DNA of 64,000 nt from Mesorhizobium sp. M2E.F.Ca.ET.219.01.1.1 (GTDB taxonomy: Bacteria > Pseudomonadota > Alphaproteobacteria > Rhizobiales > Rhizobiaceae): positions 806,001-870,000 of the forward strand of contig NZ_SADT02000002.1 in the NCBI RefSeq assembly GCF_004016445.2, in the 5' to 3' direction. The position numbers and the translations under genes were made by a program. Below the pieces are notes generated by a model. That model did no database searches and had not been told where the DNA came from. It saw only the letters and a program-made list of their open reading frames with translations. Shown here piece by piece: positions 51,947 to 60,793 of the stretch; within the stretch, counting starts at the first letter, position 1, and each line of letters opens with the position of its first letter.

Positions 51947-52318
51947 ATGGGGAAATCGATGGTTACGAAGAAACTTACCGCCAACGCAGAAAGCGCGGCA
52001 GCCTTTCTTGCGGTGATGGGCAACGAGAAGCGTCTGCTCATCATGAACTACCTGGCCGAGGGCGAACTCTCTGTCGGCGTGCTCGCCGACAAGGTCGAAC
52101 TCAGCCAATCGGCGCTGTCGCAACACCTGGCCAAACTGCGCAGGTTTGGCCTGGTCGAAACCCGCCGCGATCGTCAGATGGTCTACTATTCCTGCAAGTC
52201 TTCGGCGGCGCGCGAACTTCTGGCGCTGCTCGACGGCCTGCTGGCCACGGACAAGCCGCTTGCCGGACCGGCAAGGCAGGCCTTCGTCGAGAGGATGCGG
52301 CGGCCGCAGGCCGCCTGA
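51947..52318 (+). CDS. ArsR-family transcriptional regulator
   Basis: 123 residues, one winged-helix domain: FLAVMGNEKRLLIMNYL, then the recognition helix SQSALSQHLAKLRRFGLVETRRDRQMVYYS. No Cys pair in the alpha-3 helix (ELSVGVLADKVELSQ), so it does not look like a classic arsenite or cadmium sensor; it resembles the NolR/SmtB-like rhizobial group. ATG 51947 or 51959. No obvious target gene beside it. Confidence 0.9.
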   Translation: MGKSMVTKKLTANAESAAAFLAVMGNEKRLLIMNYLAEGELSVGVLADKVELSQSALSQHLAKLRRFGLVETRRDRQMVYYSCKSSAARELLALLDGLLATDKPLAGPARQAFVERMRRPQAA

Positions 52319-52661
52319 ACGGACTGCCAAGCGCGGACGAGGCCGGGGGGCCTTCGTCCGGCGCGGCGCCTTGATGGCGCGGGCCGCGTCGCGACGCCGC
52401 CCGGCTTTCCTGCACCTCCAAGCCGTTCCGCCGCCCCGCCGGCCGGACAGACGATACATCACGTTTCTTTGACGGGTGCTGCCTCGACGCCGGATGCTCC
52501 CGGCAAGCCGCTGATAGGACAGGCTTTTCCTGCGCGGTGGGCGCGCGGACCGATCAAAGTTTACGGATTTGTAAGTCGTCCGGCTGAGCCTTGTTGGCTA
52601 GATTTCGAGTCGATCCACACCCCCGGATCATGACGGCGCCGAGCTTCCACTTCGGCTCCGT
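52319..52661. other. Intergenic, no gene recognised
   Basis: About 340 bases after the ArsR gene, GC-rich. Nothing I can name. Confidence 0.35.
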
Positions 52662-52692
52662 AAAGAGGCTCGCCGCTCCGGCGGGCCTCTTT
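52662..52692. terminator. Hairpin terminator between convergent genes
   Basis: AAAGAGGC (52662-52669) with GCCTCTTT (52685-52692), a 15-base loop containing a second small stem, and T-rich sequence after (CGTTTC). The symmetric A/T edges suggest bidirectional use. Confidence 0.65.
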
Positions 52693-52704
52693 CGTTTCTG
52701 GATC

Positions 52705-52795
52705 GGAGCAATTTTTGGGAAGGTGCGGGCGGTTTTCCCTACGGACCGCGTCAAAAAGAACGGTCCGCCGTTTCCCTGAACGGCAAACCGCTCTA
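52705..52795 (+). repeat. Dispersed palindromic repeat, family 1, copy F
   Basis: About 91 bases aligning with the reverse complement of 29801-29905: GAGCAAT start, GCGGTTTTCC core, GTTTCCCTGAACGGC, and AACCGCTCTA end. Its last three bases are the TAG stop codon (minus strand) of the permease gene. Confidence 0.8.
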
Positions 52796-53599
52796 TGGCG
52801 ACACCTTCTGTCTGGTGATCACGCTCCTCACCGCCAGCACCAGCACCGTGATGACGATCAGGATCACCGAAAGCGCCGCGATCGCCGGATCGATATTGTC
52901 GCGCAGGCCCATCCACATCAGGCGCGGCAGCGTGATCGCATTCACCGAGGTGATGAACAAAGTCACGCCGATCTCTTCCCAGGAGAGCACGAAGGAGAGC
53001 AGGGCGGCGGTGACGATGCCGAATTTGATGTTGGGCATGATAACGCGCGTCGCGCGTTCCCACACGCTTGCGCCGAGCCCGCGCGCGGCAAGGTCGATGC
53101 GTCGGTCGAGCTGGCTGAGCGAGACGAGGATGAGCACGGTGGCGAAAGGCACCGTCATCACCGAATGCGCCATCGCGACACCCAGCCACGTGTCATAGCC
53201 GAAGAACGAGGTGAGGCCGGAGACCGAGGTGAGCAGGAAATAGAGCGTCACCGCCGAGACCACCGGCGGCACCACCATCGGCAGCAGCACGAAGCCGACG
53301 AGAGCGGCGGTGAAACGCGGCTGGAACATCCACACGCCCAGGCTGAAGGTAAGTGCCAGCACCGTGGAAAGCGCGCTGCTCACCACGCCGATGCGGATCG
53401 ACAGCAGGATGGAGTCCAGCCAGCGCGGATCCTCGATGAGCGAGCGGTAGTGGCGCAGCGACAGTTCACCCGTCGGCATGGTCAGCATGCGGCTCGGCGT
53501 CAGCGACACCGGGATGACGGCAAGCAGCGGCATCAAAAGGAACAACGCCACCAGCACGGCGAGGATGAGCGAGACGGGACCAGGACGGTAGGTCGGCAT
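52793..53599 (-). CDS. ABC transporter permease, PotC/spermidine-putrescine type
   Basis: 268 residues, six membrane segments, with the EAA-loop LDRRIDLAARGLGASVWERATRVIMPNI. Second permease of a PotABCD-type importer, 5 bases downstream of the first. The stop codon TAG comes from the dispersed repeat at 52705-52795. Confidence 0.93.
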   Translation of the reverse strand: MPTYRPGPVSLILAVLVALFLLMPLLAVIPVSLTPSRMLTMPTGELSLRHYRSLIEDPRWLDSILLSIRIGVVSSALSTVLALTFSLGVWMFQPRFTAALVGFVLLPMVVPPVVSAVTLYFLLTSVSGLTSFFGYDTWLGVAMAHSVMTVPFATVLILVSLSQLDRRIDLAARGLGASVWERATRVIMPNIKFGIVTAALLSFVLSWEEIGVTLFITSVNAITLPRLMWMGLRDNIDPAIAALSVILIVITVLVLAVRSVITRQKVSP

Positions 53600-53604
53600 C
53601 GCGG

Positions 53605-54438
53605 CTACACCAATTGCTTCGGTTTCACGTAGCGGAAAAGCAGCGCCATCAGCGCGCCGACGAACACCACCAGCACGACGCTGATCGCAGCGCCCAGCCC
53701 CCAGTCCGGGCTCTGGAAGATGCGGAGATAGATGAGCTCCGCGATCATCACGCTGCGGCCGCCCCCGAGGATCGCCGGCGTGACGAAGAAGCCGAGCGAG
53801 AAGACGAAGGTGATCATCGCAGAGCCGATGATACCGGAGCGCGTCATAGGCACGAACACCGTCCAGAAGGTGCGCATGCGGCTGGAGCCCAGTCCGCGCG
53901 CCGCGAGCAGCACGCGCTCGTCCAGGCTGCGCATGGCCGATGCCAGCGGAAACACGGCGAAGGGGATCAAAAAATGCGACATGCCGACGATGACGCCGAA
54001 TTCGTTGCGCACCAGGGTCAGCGGCTCCGAGATGAAGCCGATCGATTGCAGCCAGGTGTTGATCAGGCCGCGGTTGGAGAGCAGCGCCACCCAGCCGAAG
54101 GCGCGCGTCAGCACCGAGATCCAGAACGGCACCAGGATGCAGAACTCGGCCAACACGCGCTGCACCGGGCTGCCGCGCACCCACACCACGGTGATGGCGT
54201 ATGCGGCGGTGACGGAAACCACGGTGACGATTGCCGCGATGCGCAGCGTGCGGATGAACACCGACTGCACCAGCTCGTCGGTGAGCAAAGCGTGGTACTG
54301 GCCGAGCCCGGGCGTGGGAAGCGTAAAACTCCACTTCACCACGCCGAGGAACGGCCAGGCATAGGCAAGGACGAGGAACAGGAGCAGCGGCGCCATCAGC
54401 AGCGCCGCGCCCATCCTGTCGGAGAGGGTGCCGCTCAT
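53605..54438 (-). CDS. ABC transporter permease, PotB/spermidine-putrescine type
   Basis: 277 residues, six membrane segments. EAA-loop LDERVLLAARGLGSSRMRTFWTVFVPM. Lies between the binding-protein gene (22 bases upstream) and the second permease. The pair forms the membrane channel of the importer. Confidence 0.93.
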   Translation of the reverse strand: MSGTLSDRMGAALLMAPLLLFLVLAYAWPFLGVVKWSFTLPTPGLGQYHALLTDELVQSVFIRTLRIAAIVTVVSVTAAYAITVVWVRGSPVQRVLAEFCILVPFWISVLTRAFGWVALLSNRGLINTWLQSIGFISEPLTLVRNEFGVIVGMSHFLIPFAVFPLASAMRSLDERVLLAARGLGSSRMRTFWTVFVPMTRSGIIGSAMITFVFSLGFFVTPAILGGGRSVMIAELIYLRIFQSPDWGLGAAISVVLVVFVGALMALLFRYVKPKQLV

Positions 54439-54460
54439 AGGTCTGAAAATCTCGGCTTGC

Positions 54461-55576
54461 TTAGGCCGAGATGATCTTGGTGTATTCGTCGAGCGCCGCG
54501 CCGTAGTTCTTGGCGTACCAGTCCATGTCGAGCGGAATCTGCTTGGCCATGTTCGCCGGATCGACAGGATTGATGCGCTTCTTGTCGGCCGGGATCAGCG
54601 CGTCGGCTGCCGGGTTCGCCGGGCCTTGGCCGAGCTTGTCGAACATCACCAGTTCCTTCTGCGGATCCTGGGTGCTGGCGATGAACTTCATCGCCGCGTC
54701 CTTGCCGCCGGGGTTGTTCTTCAGCACTGCGAGCGCGCCGGGCGAGATCAGGCCCTGGTCCCAGATGAACTTGATCTGGCCGCCCGAGTCCTGCTCGATT
54801 AGCGAGGCGCGGGTCGACCAGACGATCGCCATCGAGGCCTCGCCGTTGAGCAGCACGCTCTGGCTTTCGGCGCCGCCGCCCCAATAGGAGACGACGTTTT
54901 CCTTGAAGGCGGCGATCTTGTCATGCGCGCGCTTCAGATCGAGCGGATAGAGCGAGGCGGGCGCCACGCCGTCGGCCAACAAAGCCGCTTCCCAGCTCGA
55001 CACGCCCCATTTGTAGAGCGAACGCTTGCCCGGGAATTTCTTGACGTCGAAGAAGTCGGCCATGCCGGTCGGCGCGTTGGAACCGAATTTCTGCGAGTCG
55101 TAGGCGATGACGTAGGAGAAGAAGTAGGTCGACGCGGCGTACTCCCAGCCGAAGCCCGGCCTCATCTTACTTTTGTCGACGACCTTGTAGTCGATCGGCT
55201 CGAGCATGCCCTGGGCGCCGAGCGTGATGGCCGAGAACGGATCGACGTCAACCAGGTCCCAGGTTGGCGCGCCACTCTTGAACTGCGCGGCGATCGCGCC
55301 TTCCGTCGGACCCGAGCCGTCCATCTTGACCGGGATGCCGGTGTCCTTGGTGAAGGCCTGGCCATAGGCGGCGTCGTAGGCCGTGATGGCGTCGCCGCCC
55401 CAGTTGACCAGCACCAGCCCTTTGGTCTCTGCATAAGCGCCGGTCGAGCGCAGCAGCATCGGCGTGCCGGCCAGCACGAGGCCGGCAAGCTGCGCGAACT
55501 GGCGGCGCGAGATCTCGCCGCGCTTTGCCCGCCCGGCAAGGTTTTCCATCGCCTGTTTCTTCGTATCGTTCGTCAT
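54461..55576 (-). CDS. Extracellular solute-binding protein, PotD-like, Tat-type signal
   Basis: 371 residues. The N-terminus contains SRRQFAQL followed by a hydrophobic stretch (about 22-48, AGLVLAGTPMLLRSTGAYA), a twin-arginine export signal. The mature part is a type 1 binding protein (LVLVNWGGDAITAYDAAYGQAF ... GPTEGAIAAQFKSG ... WDLVDVDPFSAITLGAQGML) related to polyamine- and opine-type PotD proteins. Likely ligands are polyamines or guanidino/amino compounds. Confidence 0.92.
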   Translation of the reverse strand: MTNDTKKQAMENLAGRAKRGEISRRQFAQLAGLVLAGTPMLLRSTGAYAETKGLVLVNWGGDAITAYDAAYGQAFTKDTGIPVKMDGSGPTEGAIAAQFKSGAPTWDLVDVDPFSAITLGAQGMLEPIDYKVVDKSKMRPGFGWEYAASTYFFSYVIAYDSQKFGSNAPTGMADFFDVKKFPGKRSLYKWGVSSWEAALLADGVAPASLYPLDLKRAHDKIAAFKENVVSYWGGGAESQSVLLNGEASMAIVWSTRASLIEQDSGGQIKFIWDQGLISPGALAVLKNNPGGKDAAMKFIASTQDPQKELVMFDKLGQGPANPAADALIPADKKRINPVDPANMAKQIPLDMDWYAKNYGAALDEYTKIISA

Positions 55577-55644
55577 GTCAGTTCCCCTTGTTGTCGTTGA
55601 TCTGATCCGGAAGCCGGTGCGGCGATATCAGGCCGCAGCAGCGC

Positions 55645-56739
55645 TCATTGTCCTCCGTCCGGAAGGAGGAAACCTTTTTCGGCCGGCCAGGTCAGCCAGA
55701 CGGAATTGCCTTTGCTCAAAGCCGCGGCCGCGACCTCGTTCGGCACCGAGACGGTGACCTTGGCGCCCTGGCGCGTGGTGAGGTCGAGCTTGGTCGCCGC
55801 ACCCAGATAGGTCGAGGCGACGGCGGTCGCGGCGATGCCGTTCTGGTTGACTGACGCTTCCGGCGCGATCGACATGTCCTCGGGACGAATGGCGAGGATC
55901 GCGTCGCCTTTGATCGCTTCGGCCTTGCAGCGCATGTTGACCGCGCGGTCCTCGCAGAGCCCGGTGGCGCCATTGTCGGCGGGGCGCACGCCCTTCACCG
56001 GCAGCATGTTGATCTCGCCCAGGAACTCGGCGACGAAGCGGTTGGCCGGCCTGTCATAGACTTCATCTGGCCTGCCCACCTGCAAGAGCTTGCCATGGTT
56101 GAAGATGGCGACGCGCGACGACAGCGCCAGCGCCTCGCTCTGGTCGTGGGTGACGAAGACGAAGGTGGTGCCGGTCTCCTGGTGCAGCCGCTTCATCTCG
56201 GCCTGCATCTGGCCGCGCAGGCTCTTGTCCAGCGCCGAGAACGGCTCGTCGAGCAAGAGCACGCCCGGCTCGAACACCAGCGCGCGGGCCAGCGCCACGC
56301 GCTGCTGCTGGCCGCCCGAAAGCTGCGCCGGCAGCTTCTTCTCATGACCCTTCAAGCCGACGCGCTCGACCATCTCGCCGACGCGCTGCTTGATCTCCGA
56401 AGCGGATTTCTTGCGCACCTTGAGCGGGAAGGCGATGTTCTGCTCCACACTCATATGCGGAAAGAGCGCATAGCCCTGGAACACCATGCCGGCGGCGCGC
56501 TGCTCGGCCGGCCGGTTGGTGATGTCGACGCCGTCGCTGAAAAGCTTGCCCTCGCTCGGCTGCACGAAGCCGGCGAGGATCATCAGGAAGGTGGTCTTGC
56601 CCGAGCCGGAGGGGCCAAGCAGCGTGAGGAACTCGCCGCGGCCGATATCGAGCGACAGATTGTCGAGCGCCCGGAACGAGCCGAAGCTCTTGCCGATCCC
56701 GTTCGCCTTGATTTCTGCGGCCCGGCCGGGTTGCTGCAT
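55645..56739 (-). CDS. ABC transporter ATP-binding protein, PotA-like
   Basis: 364 residues. Walker A GPSGSGKTT, Q-loop FQGYALFPH, signature LSGGQQQRVALARAL, Walker [12 protein letters not shown] and switch His in VTHDQSEALALS, then a C-terminal TOBE domain (ILAIRPEDMSIAP ... TYLGAATKLDL), as in PotA/FbpC-type importers. ATG 56739 is preferred to an upstream ATG at 56778 because AGGAAAGAG precedes it. First gene of the operon ATPase-binding protein-permease-permease. Confidence 0.94.
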   Translation of the reverse strand: MQQPGRAAEIKANGIGKSFGSFRALDNLSLDIGRGEFLTLLGPSGSGKTTFLMILAGFVQPSEGKLFSDGVDITNRPAEQRAAGMVFQGYALFPHMSVEQNIAFPLKVRKKSASEIKQRVGEMVERVGLKGHEKKLPAQLSGGQQQRVALARALVFEPGVLLLDEPFSALDKSLRGQMQAEMKRLHQETGTTFVFVTHDQSEALALSSRVAIFNHGKLLQVGRPDEVYDRPANRFVAEFLGEINMLPVKGVRPADNGATGLCEDRAVNMRCKAEAIKGDAILAIRPEDMSIAPEASVNQNGIAATAVASTYLGAATKLDLTTRQGAKVTVSVPNEVAAAALSKGNSVWLTWPAEKGFLLPDGGQ

Positions 56740-56924
56740 CCTGGCTCTTTCCTCAGTTCCCAATGAAATCGTAGGCATGGCTGCGGCTCACCGCAACCGA
56801 ATAGTTTTCGCCTGATCGGCAAATTTGATTCACGGGTGGGTGGGTCGTTGCCGGCCGGAGCGTTTACCGGCGTCCGGCGTGCTCACGAACGTTCGCGATT
56901 AGCCAAGGCATTCGTGCCGTCGTC

Positions 56925-57072
56925 ATTCCAGGGCGGAGCAAGGAGCGAAGCGACGCGCGCAGACCCTGGAATCCATGCCGTTACATACGAGCGTTGCAAC
57001 GGTCCAGAATTCTCGCCCGCCGCACCCTTCGGCCAACGTCATGGATCCTCGGGTCAAGCCCGAGGATGACGA
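56925..57072. repeat. Dispersed intergenic repeat with hairpins
   Basis: Two hairpins: ATTCCAGGG (56925-56933) with CCCTGGAAT (56964-56972), and ATCCTCGGG (57045-57053) with CCCGAGGAT (57059-57067). The flanking wording (CGTCATTCCAGGG, CATGGATCCTCGGGTCAAG) is that of a repeat widespread in Rhizobiales chromosomes. No gene in 56740-57096. Confidence 0.65.
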
Positions 57073-57096
57073 CCGGAGATGGCGGCAGCCCTCAAT

Positions 57097-57984
57097 CTAA
57101 ACCCTGCTCTCCGACAGCTTCGCCCTCAGCCAGTCGCCGAAGGCATTGAGCACCGGGTGCCCCGCCTTGGCGTGCTCGAAAACGAGGAAATAGGATCGCG
57201 GCGAGGGGACGGTCGCCTCGAACGGCTTGACCAGCCGGCCTTCGCTCAGCGCCTGGCGGCCGGTCAGCTCGTCGCCCAGCGCAATGCCCTGGCCGGCGAT
57301 CGCCGCCGAGAAGACAAGGTTCATGTCGGAAAAGAAGATGCCGCCTTCGGTATCGGGATTTTCCACCTTGGACAGCGCCAGCCAGCGCGCCCAGTCCTCG
57401 GTGTCGGAAAGATGGAGCAGGCTGGCGCGCAGCACGTCGGCGGGTTTGGAAAAACCGCCGACCTTGTTGAGCAATCTCGGGCTGCAGAGCGGCGTGAAGG
57501 AGACTTCGCACAGCAGTTCCACCGCCCGGTTCGGCCAGTTGCCGACGCCGAAGGCGATGAAGGCATCGGCATCCGGATTTGAGACGTCGTCGAGCCGCCG
57601 CGGCGTGAGCACCGAGAGCGTCACGTCCGGATACATCTGCTGGAATTCGCCGATATGGGTGCACAGGAACATCGAGGCGAAGCCCGGCGGACAGGAGATG
57701 GCAAATGAGCCGCCGACCCCGGCGCCGCTGTTCTGCGTCCTCGCGTCGCCGAGCACGGTCAGCGCCTTCCTGACATCGGCCGCGTAGCGCTGGCCGCGCG
57801 GCGTCAGCGCCACGCCCTTGCCGATCCGCTGCAGGAGATCGAAGCCGAGGTCGCGCTCGAGCAGGCGAAGCTGGTGCGAGACGGCGCTGCGGGTGAGGTG
57901 AAGCTCGTCGGCGGCGCGCCATACGCTGCCGTGACGGGCAAAACTGTCTAGGGCGCGCAGCGCCTGCGTGGACGGTATTCGCAA
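57097..57984 (-). CDS. LysR-family transcriptional regulator (GcvA-like)
   Basis: 295 residues. Winged helix at about 5-64 (QALRALDSFARHGSVWRAADELHLTRSAVSHQLRLLERDL), then the effector-binding domain (FAISCPPGFASMFL ... FGVGNWPNRAVELLCEVSFTP). Divergent from the M20 hydrolase gene with 83 bases between starts, and downstream of the ABC importer operon's promoter side. Probable regulator of the whole import-and-degradation locus. Inducer unknown. Confidence 0.93.
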   Translation of the reverse strand: MRIPSTQALRALDSFARHGSVWRAADELHLTRSAVSHQLRLLERDLGFDLLQRIGKGVALTPRGQRYAADVRKALTVLGDARTQNSGAGVGGSFAISCPPGFASMFLCTHIGEFQQMYPDVTLSVLTPRRLDDVSNPDADAFIAFGVGNWPNRAVELLCEVSFTPLCSPRLLNKVGGFSKPADVLRASLLHLSDTEDWARWLALSKVENPDTEGGIFFSDMNLVFSAAIAGQGIALGDELTGRQALSEGRLVKPFEATVPSPRSYFLVFEHAKAGHPVLNAFGDWLRAKLSESRV

Positions 57985-58067
57985 GAGGCCTCAGGTGAAC
58001 CGAATTTGCACGAGCCGGGAAAACATATCACTTTTTGACGAGCCGCTTCACTGCTTTTCTTGGACCC

Positions 58068-59660
58068 ATGGACAAACCGGTGACGAGTTCCGCGCAGGAA
58101 ACCGCGCTTGCCACGATCGACAGCATCCAGCCGCTGCTGTCGGCCTGGACGCGCACCATCTTCGATTTCGGCGAGACCGCCTGGCGCGAGTACCAGTCGG
58201 CGGCCTGGTATGTGGAGCTGCTGAAGCGCGAGGGCTTCTCGGTCGAGGAAGGCTCGGGCGGCATGCCGACGGCCTTCTGCGCTCATTGGACGAATGGCGA
58301 CGGCCCGGTGATCGGCATGTATGGCGAGTATGACGCCGTGCCCGGAAACTGCCAGGACGCAGCAGTGGTGAAGCAGCCGCGATCCGGCCTGGGCTTTGAA
58401 GCAGGCGGCCATACCGACCCGCATTCGGGCCTCGGCATCGGCAGCCTCGGCGGGCTTCTGGCCACCAAGGCCGCTATGCAGCAGCACGGCATTACCGGCA
58501 CTTTGCGCTTCACTGGCGAGCCGGCCGAGAAGGTGAGGGGCTCGAAGCCGATCCATGCGGCAAAAGGCTATTATGACGGCCTTGCCGGCATGATCTCCTT
58601 CCATCCCTTCTACATGCTGCCGCTCTGCAACACCGCGCGCTGGGACACGCATTGCGGCGCCGCCTATTCGATGATCTATCGCTTCGTCTGCGACGAACCG
58701 CAGAACTGGGGCCGCGCGAGCGATGCAGCACCCATCCCGCAGGCGCATTCGGCGGTCAGGGCGCCGGGCGCCAATGACGCGCTGATGATGATGTACATGG
58801 CTTCCAAGGCGCTGCGCGATTCCATGCTGACGCATCAGGGCGGCTGGTCGATCAGCGAGGCGATCCTGACGGCAGGCCAGGCGACCGCCGACAACCTGCC
58901 AGCAGGCTTGGCCGAGATCCAGTACATGATCCGCGTGCCGACCATTGCCATGGCCGAGCAGGTGACGGCCGTGCTCGACCGCAACGCCGAAGCGGCGGCC
59001 AGGATGAGCGGCTGCCGCTACGAGCGCCACTGGGTGTCGAAGTCGCGGCCGGGGCTGGCCAACAACGCCATGGCCGACATCACCTATCAGGCGCTGTCGA
59101 CCGTCGGCGCGCCGCGCTGGGACGAGGCGGCGAGGGCCATTGCCCGCGAGGTTCAGGTCAATGCCGGCGGCGAGGCGACCGAGAATCCGTTCATCGACGA
59201 GCTGGAGCGGCTGATCACGCCGCAGGAGGCCGAGGCGATCCTGCGCCGCGACCTGCCGCCGTCGCAGGTGAACTCCACCTCCGACGACTACACTGACATG
59301 AGCTGGCACACGCCGACATCGCGTTTTTACGTCGCCCGTCCGGCATTGCGCGCGGCCAAGGGCCATTCCTATCCGTCCTGGGCGATGAACGCGCTGGGCG
59401 GCATCCCCGCCACCATCGATCCGATGGTCACCTGCGCCGCCAAGACGGTCGCGCTGACGGCGCTGCGCCTGCTGGAGGACAAGGTCGCGCGTGACGCCGC
59501 CATGGATGAGTTCGTCAAGCGAACCGGCGGCGGCGTCGGCGGCTCGAACTGGATCGCGCCGCTTTGCGATTACGAACCCCCGATCAATTTCCGCTGGCCG
59601 GAATATGTCACCACGCCGCGCGGGCGCGACTGGTGGATCCCGGCCGCTTCCACCGCATGA
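58068..59660 (+). CDS. M20-family amidohydrolase (AbgB-like)
   Basis: 530 residues, longer than the usual 390-480. M20 metal-site marks are GMYGEYDAVPGN (Asp/Glu), GGHTDPHSGLGIG (the usual CGHN-type His region is altered to GGHTDPHS), RFTGEPAEK and the late TSDDYTDMSWHTP. These match aminobenzoyl-glutamate hydrolase-type and amide-cleaving M20D enzymes. Expected reaction: hydrolysis of an N-acyl or amide bond of an imported compound. First gene of a putative M20-ADI-fold-BKACE set. Confidence 0.88.
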   Translation: MDKPVTSSAQETALATIDSIQPLLSAWTRTIFDFGETAWREYQSAAWYVELLKREGFSVEEGSGGMPTAFCAHWTNGDGPVIGMYGEYDAVPGNCQDAAVVKQPRSGLGFEAGGHTDPHSGLGIGSLGGLLATKAAMQQHGITGTLRFTGEPAEKVRGSKPIHAAKGYYDGLAGMISFHPFYMLPLCNTARWDTHCGAAYSMIYRFVCDEPQNWGRASDAAPIPQAHSAVRAPGANDALMMMYMASKALRDSMLTHQGGWSISEAILTAGQATADNLPAGLAEIQYMIRVPTIAMAEQVTAVLDRNAEAAARMSGCRYERHWVSKSRPGLANNAMADITYQALSTVGAPRWDEAARAIAREVQVNAGGEATENPFIDELERLITPQEAEAILRRDLPPSQVNSTSDDYTDMSWHTPTSRFYVARPALRAAKGHSYPSWAMNALGGIPATIDPMVTCAAKTVALTALRLLEDKVARDAAMDEFVKRTGGGVGGSNWIAPLCDYEPPINFRWPEYVTTPRGRDWWIPAASTA

Positions 59661-59691
59661 CCATCAACAGAACATTCCAGAGGAGAACACC

Positions 59692-60624
59692 ATGACCGTC
59701 CATGACCGCATCGTCGCCGAGCCGTTCTCGCTGCAGCGCCGCAACCCCAATGGCGGCACCAAGCCGCTGACCGCCTGGGGCTTCGCCAACGAAACCGATG
59801 TGCTGACCGACGTGCTGCTCGGCTCGCCCAATTTCCTGCGACACCTGTCGACCAGCTCGCTGTCGAGGAAACATCTGCGCGAGGCGCCCTGCAACATCCA
59901 GATCGCGCAGGCGCAGCACAAGGACCTCGTCGCCGCCTACGAGCATTTCGGCGTCAACATCCACTGGCACGAGCCGACGCCGGAATTGCCGATGCAGGTC
60001 TATTCGCGCGACTCCAGCGTCATGACGCCTTATGGCGCCTTCATTACCGCCATGGCCAACTGGTGGCGGCGCGGCGAGAACTACGCCGCCATCCGCACCT
60101 ACGAGAAGCTCGGCATCCCGATCTACGACATGGTGACGGCCGGCACCTTCGAGGGCGGCGACTTCAACGTCATCGAGGAGGGCGTCGTGCTCATCGGCTG
60201 CGGCGGCGCCCGCACCCAGGAAGAAGGCGCCCGCCAGGTGAAGGAATGGTTCGACAAGGAAGGCTGGGAGACGCGTCTCGCCTTCATCGACGAGTATTAC
60301 GTCCATATCGACCTGATGGTGGTCCCGATCGCCGAAAAGCTCACCGCCGTCTGCCTCGCCTGCACCGAGCCCGGCATCGTCGACTGGCTGAAGGGCAAGG
60401 GCCACGAGATCATCGACGTACCCTTCCAGGACACGATGGCGCTCGGCTGCAACTTCATGTCGCTCGGCAAGGACAGGGTGATCGCGCCGACCTCCAGCAA
60501 GAGCCTCATCGGCCAGTTGAAGGCGCGCGGCTTCGAGGTCGCGGCCGTCGACATGAGCGAGATCTCCAAGACCGGCGGCGGCATCCACTGCATGGCGCAG
60601 GCGCTGAAGCGCGTGCCGGCATAA
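59692..60624 (+). CDS. Arginine deiminase/DDAH-fold amidinohydrolase
   Basis: 310 residues of the guanidino-group modifying superfamily (arginine deiminase, dimethylargininase, amidinotransferase). The active-site pieces are visible: VYSRDSSVMTPYGAFI (Asp), TFEGGDFNVI (Glu-Gly-Gly-Asp), YYVHIDLMVVPI (His) and the nucleophilic Cys300 in TGGGIHCMAQ. It should hydrolyse or transfer the amidino group of an arginine-like substrate. Start ATG 59692 with AGGAGA upstream, 31 bases after the M20 gene, so the two are in one operon. Confidence 0.9.
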   Translation: MTVHDRIVAEPFSLQRRNPNGGTKPLTAWGFANETDVLTDVLLGSPNFLRHLSTSSLSRKHLREAPCNIQIAQAQHKDLVAAYEHFGVNIHWHEPTPELPMQVYSRDSSVMTPYGAFITAMANWWRRGENYAAIRTYEKLGIPIYDMVTAGTFEGGDFNVIEEGVVLIGCGGARTQEEGARQVKEWFDKEGWETRLAFIDEYYVHIDLMVVPIAEKLTAVCLACTEPGIVDWLKGKGHEIIDVPFQDTMALGCNFMSLGKDRVIAPTSSKSLIGQLKARGFEVAAVDMSEISKTGGGIHCMAQALKRVPA

Positions 60625-60665
60625 CGGGTTTTCAAGGTCCGAAACCACCGAAGGGGGACGCTTAC

Positions 60666-60697
60666 CCCCTGGCTTTCGGGCCAGGGGTTTTTCTCTT
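60666..60697 (+). terminator. Intrinsic terminator after the ADI-fold gene
   Basis: CCCCTGGC (60666-60673), loop TTTCGG, GCCAGGGG (60680-60687), then TTTTTCTCTT. Textbook form. Confidence 0.9.
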
Positions 60698-60793
60698 TGC
60701 AGGCCCGGCCTGTCAGCAGATTTCGCCACATCCGTTCCGATCATCCTGGCCCTGGGCTAGGCTCCGCCTAGCCGAAACAGGATTGCCGCAAAG

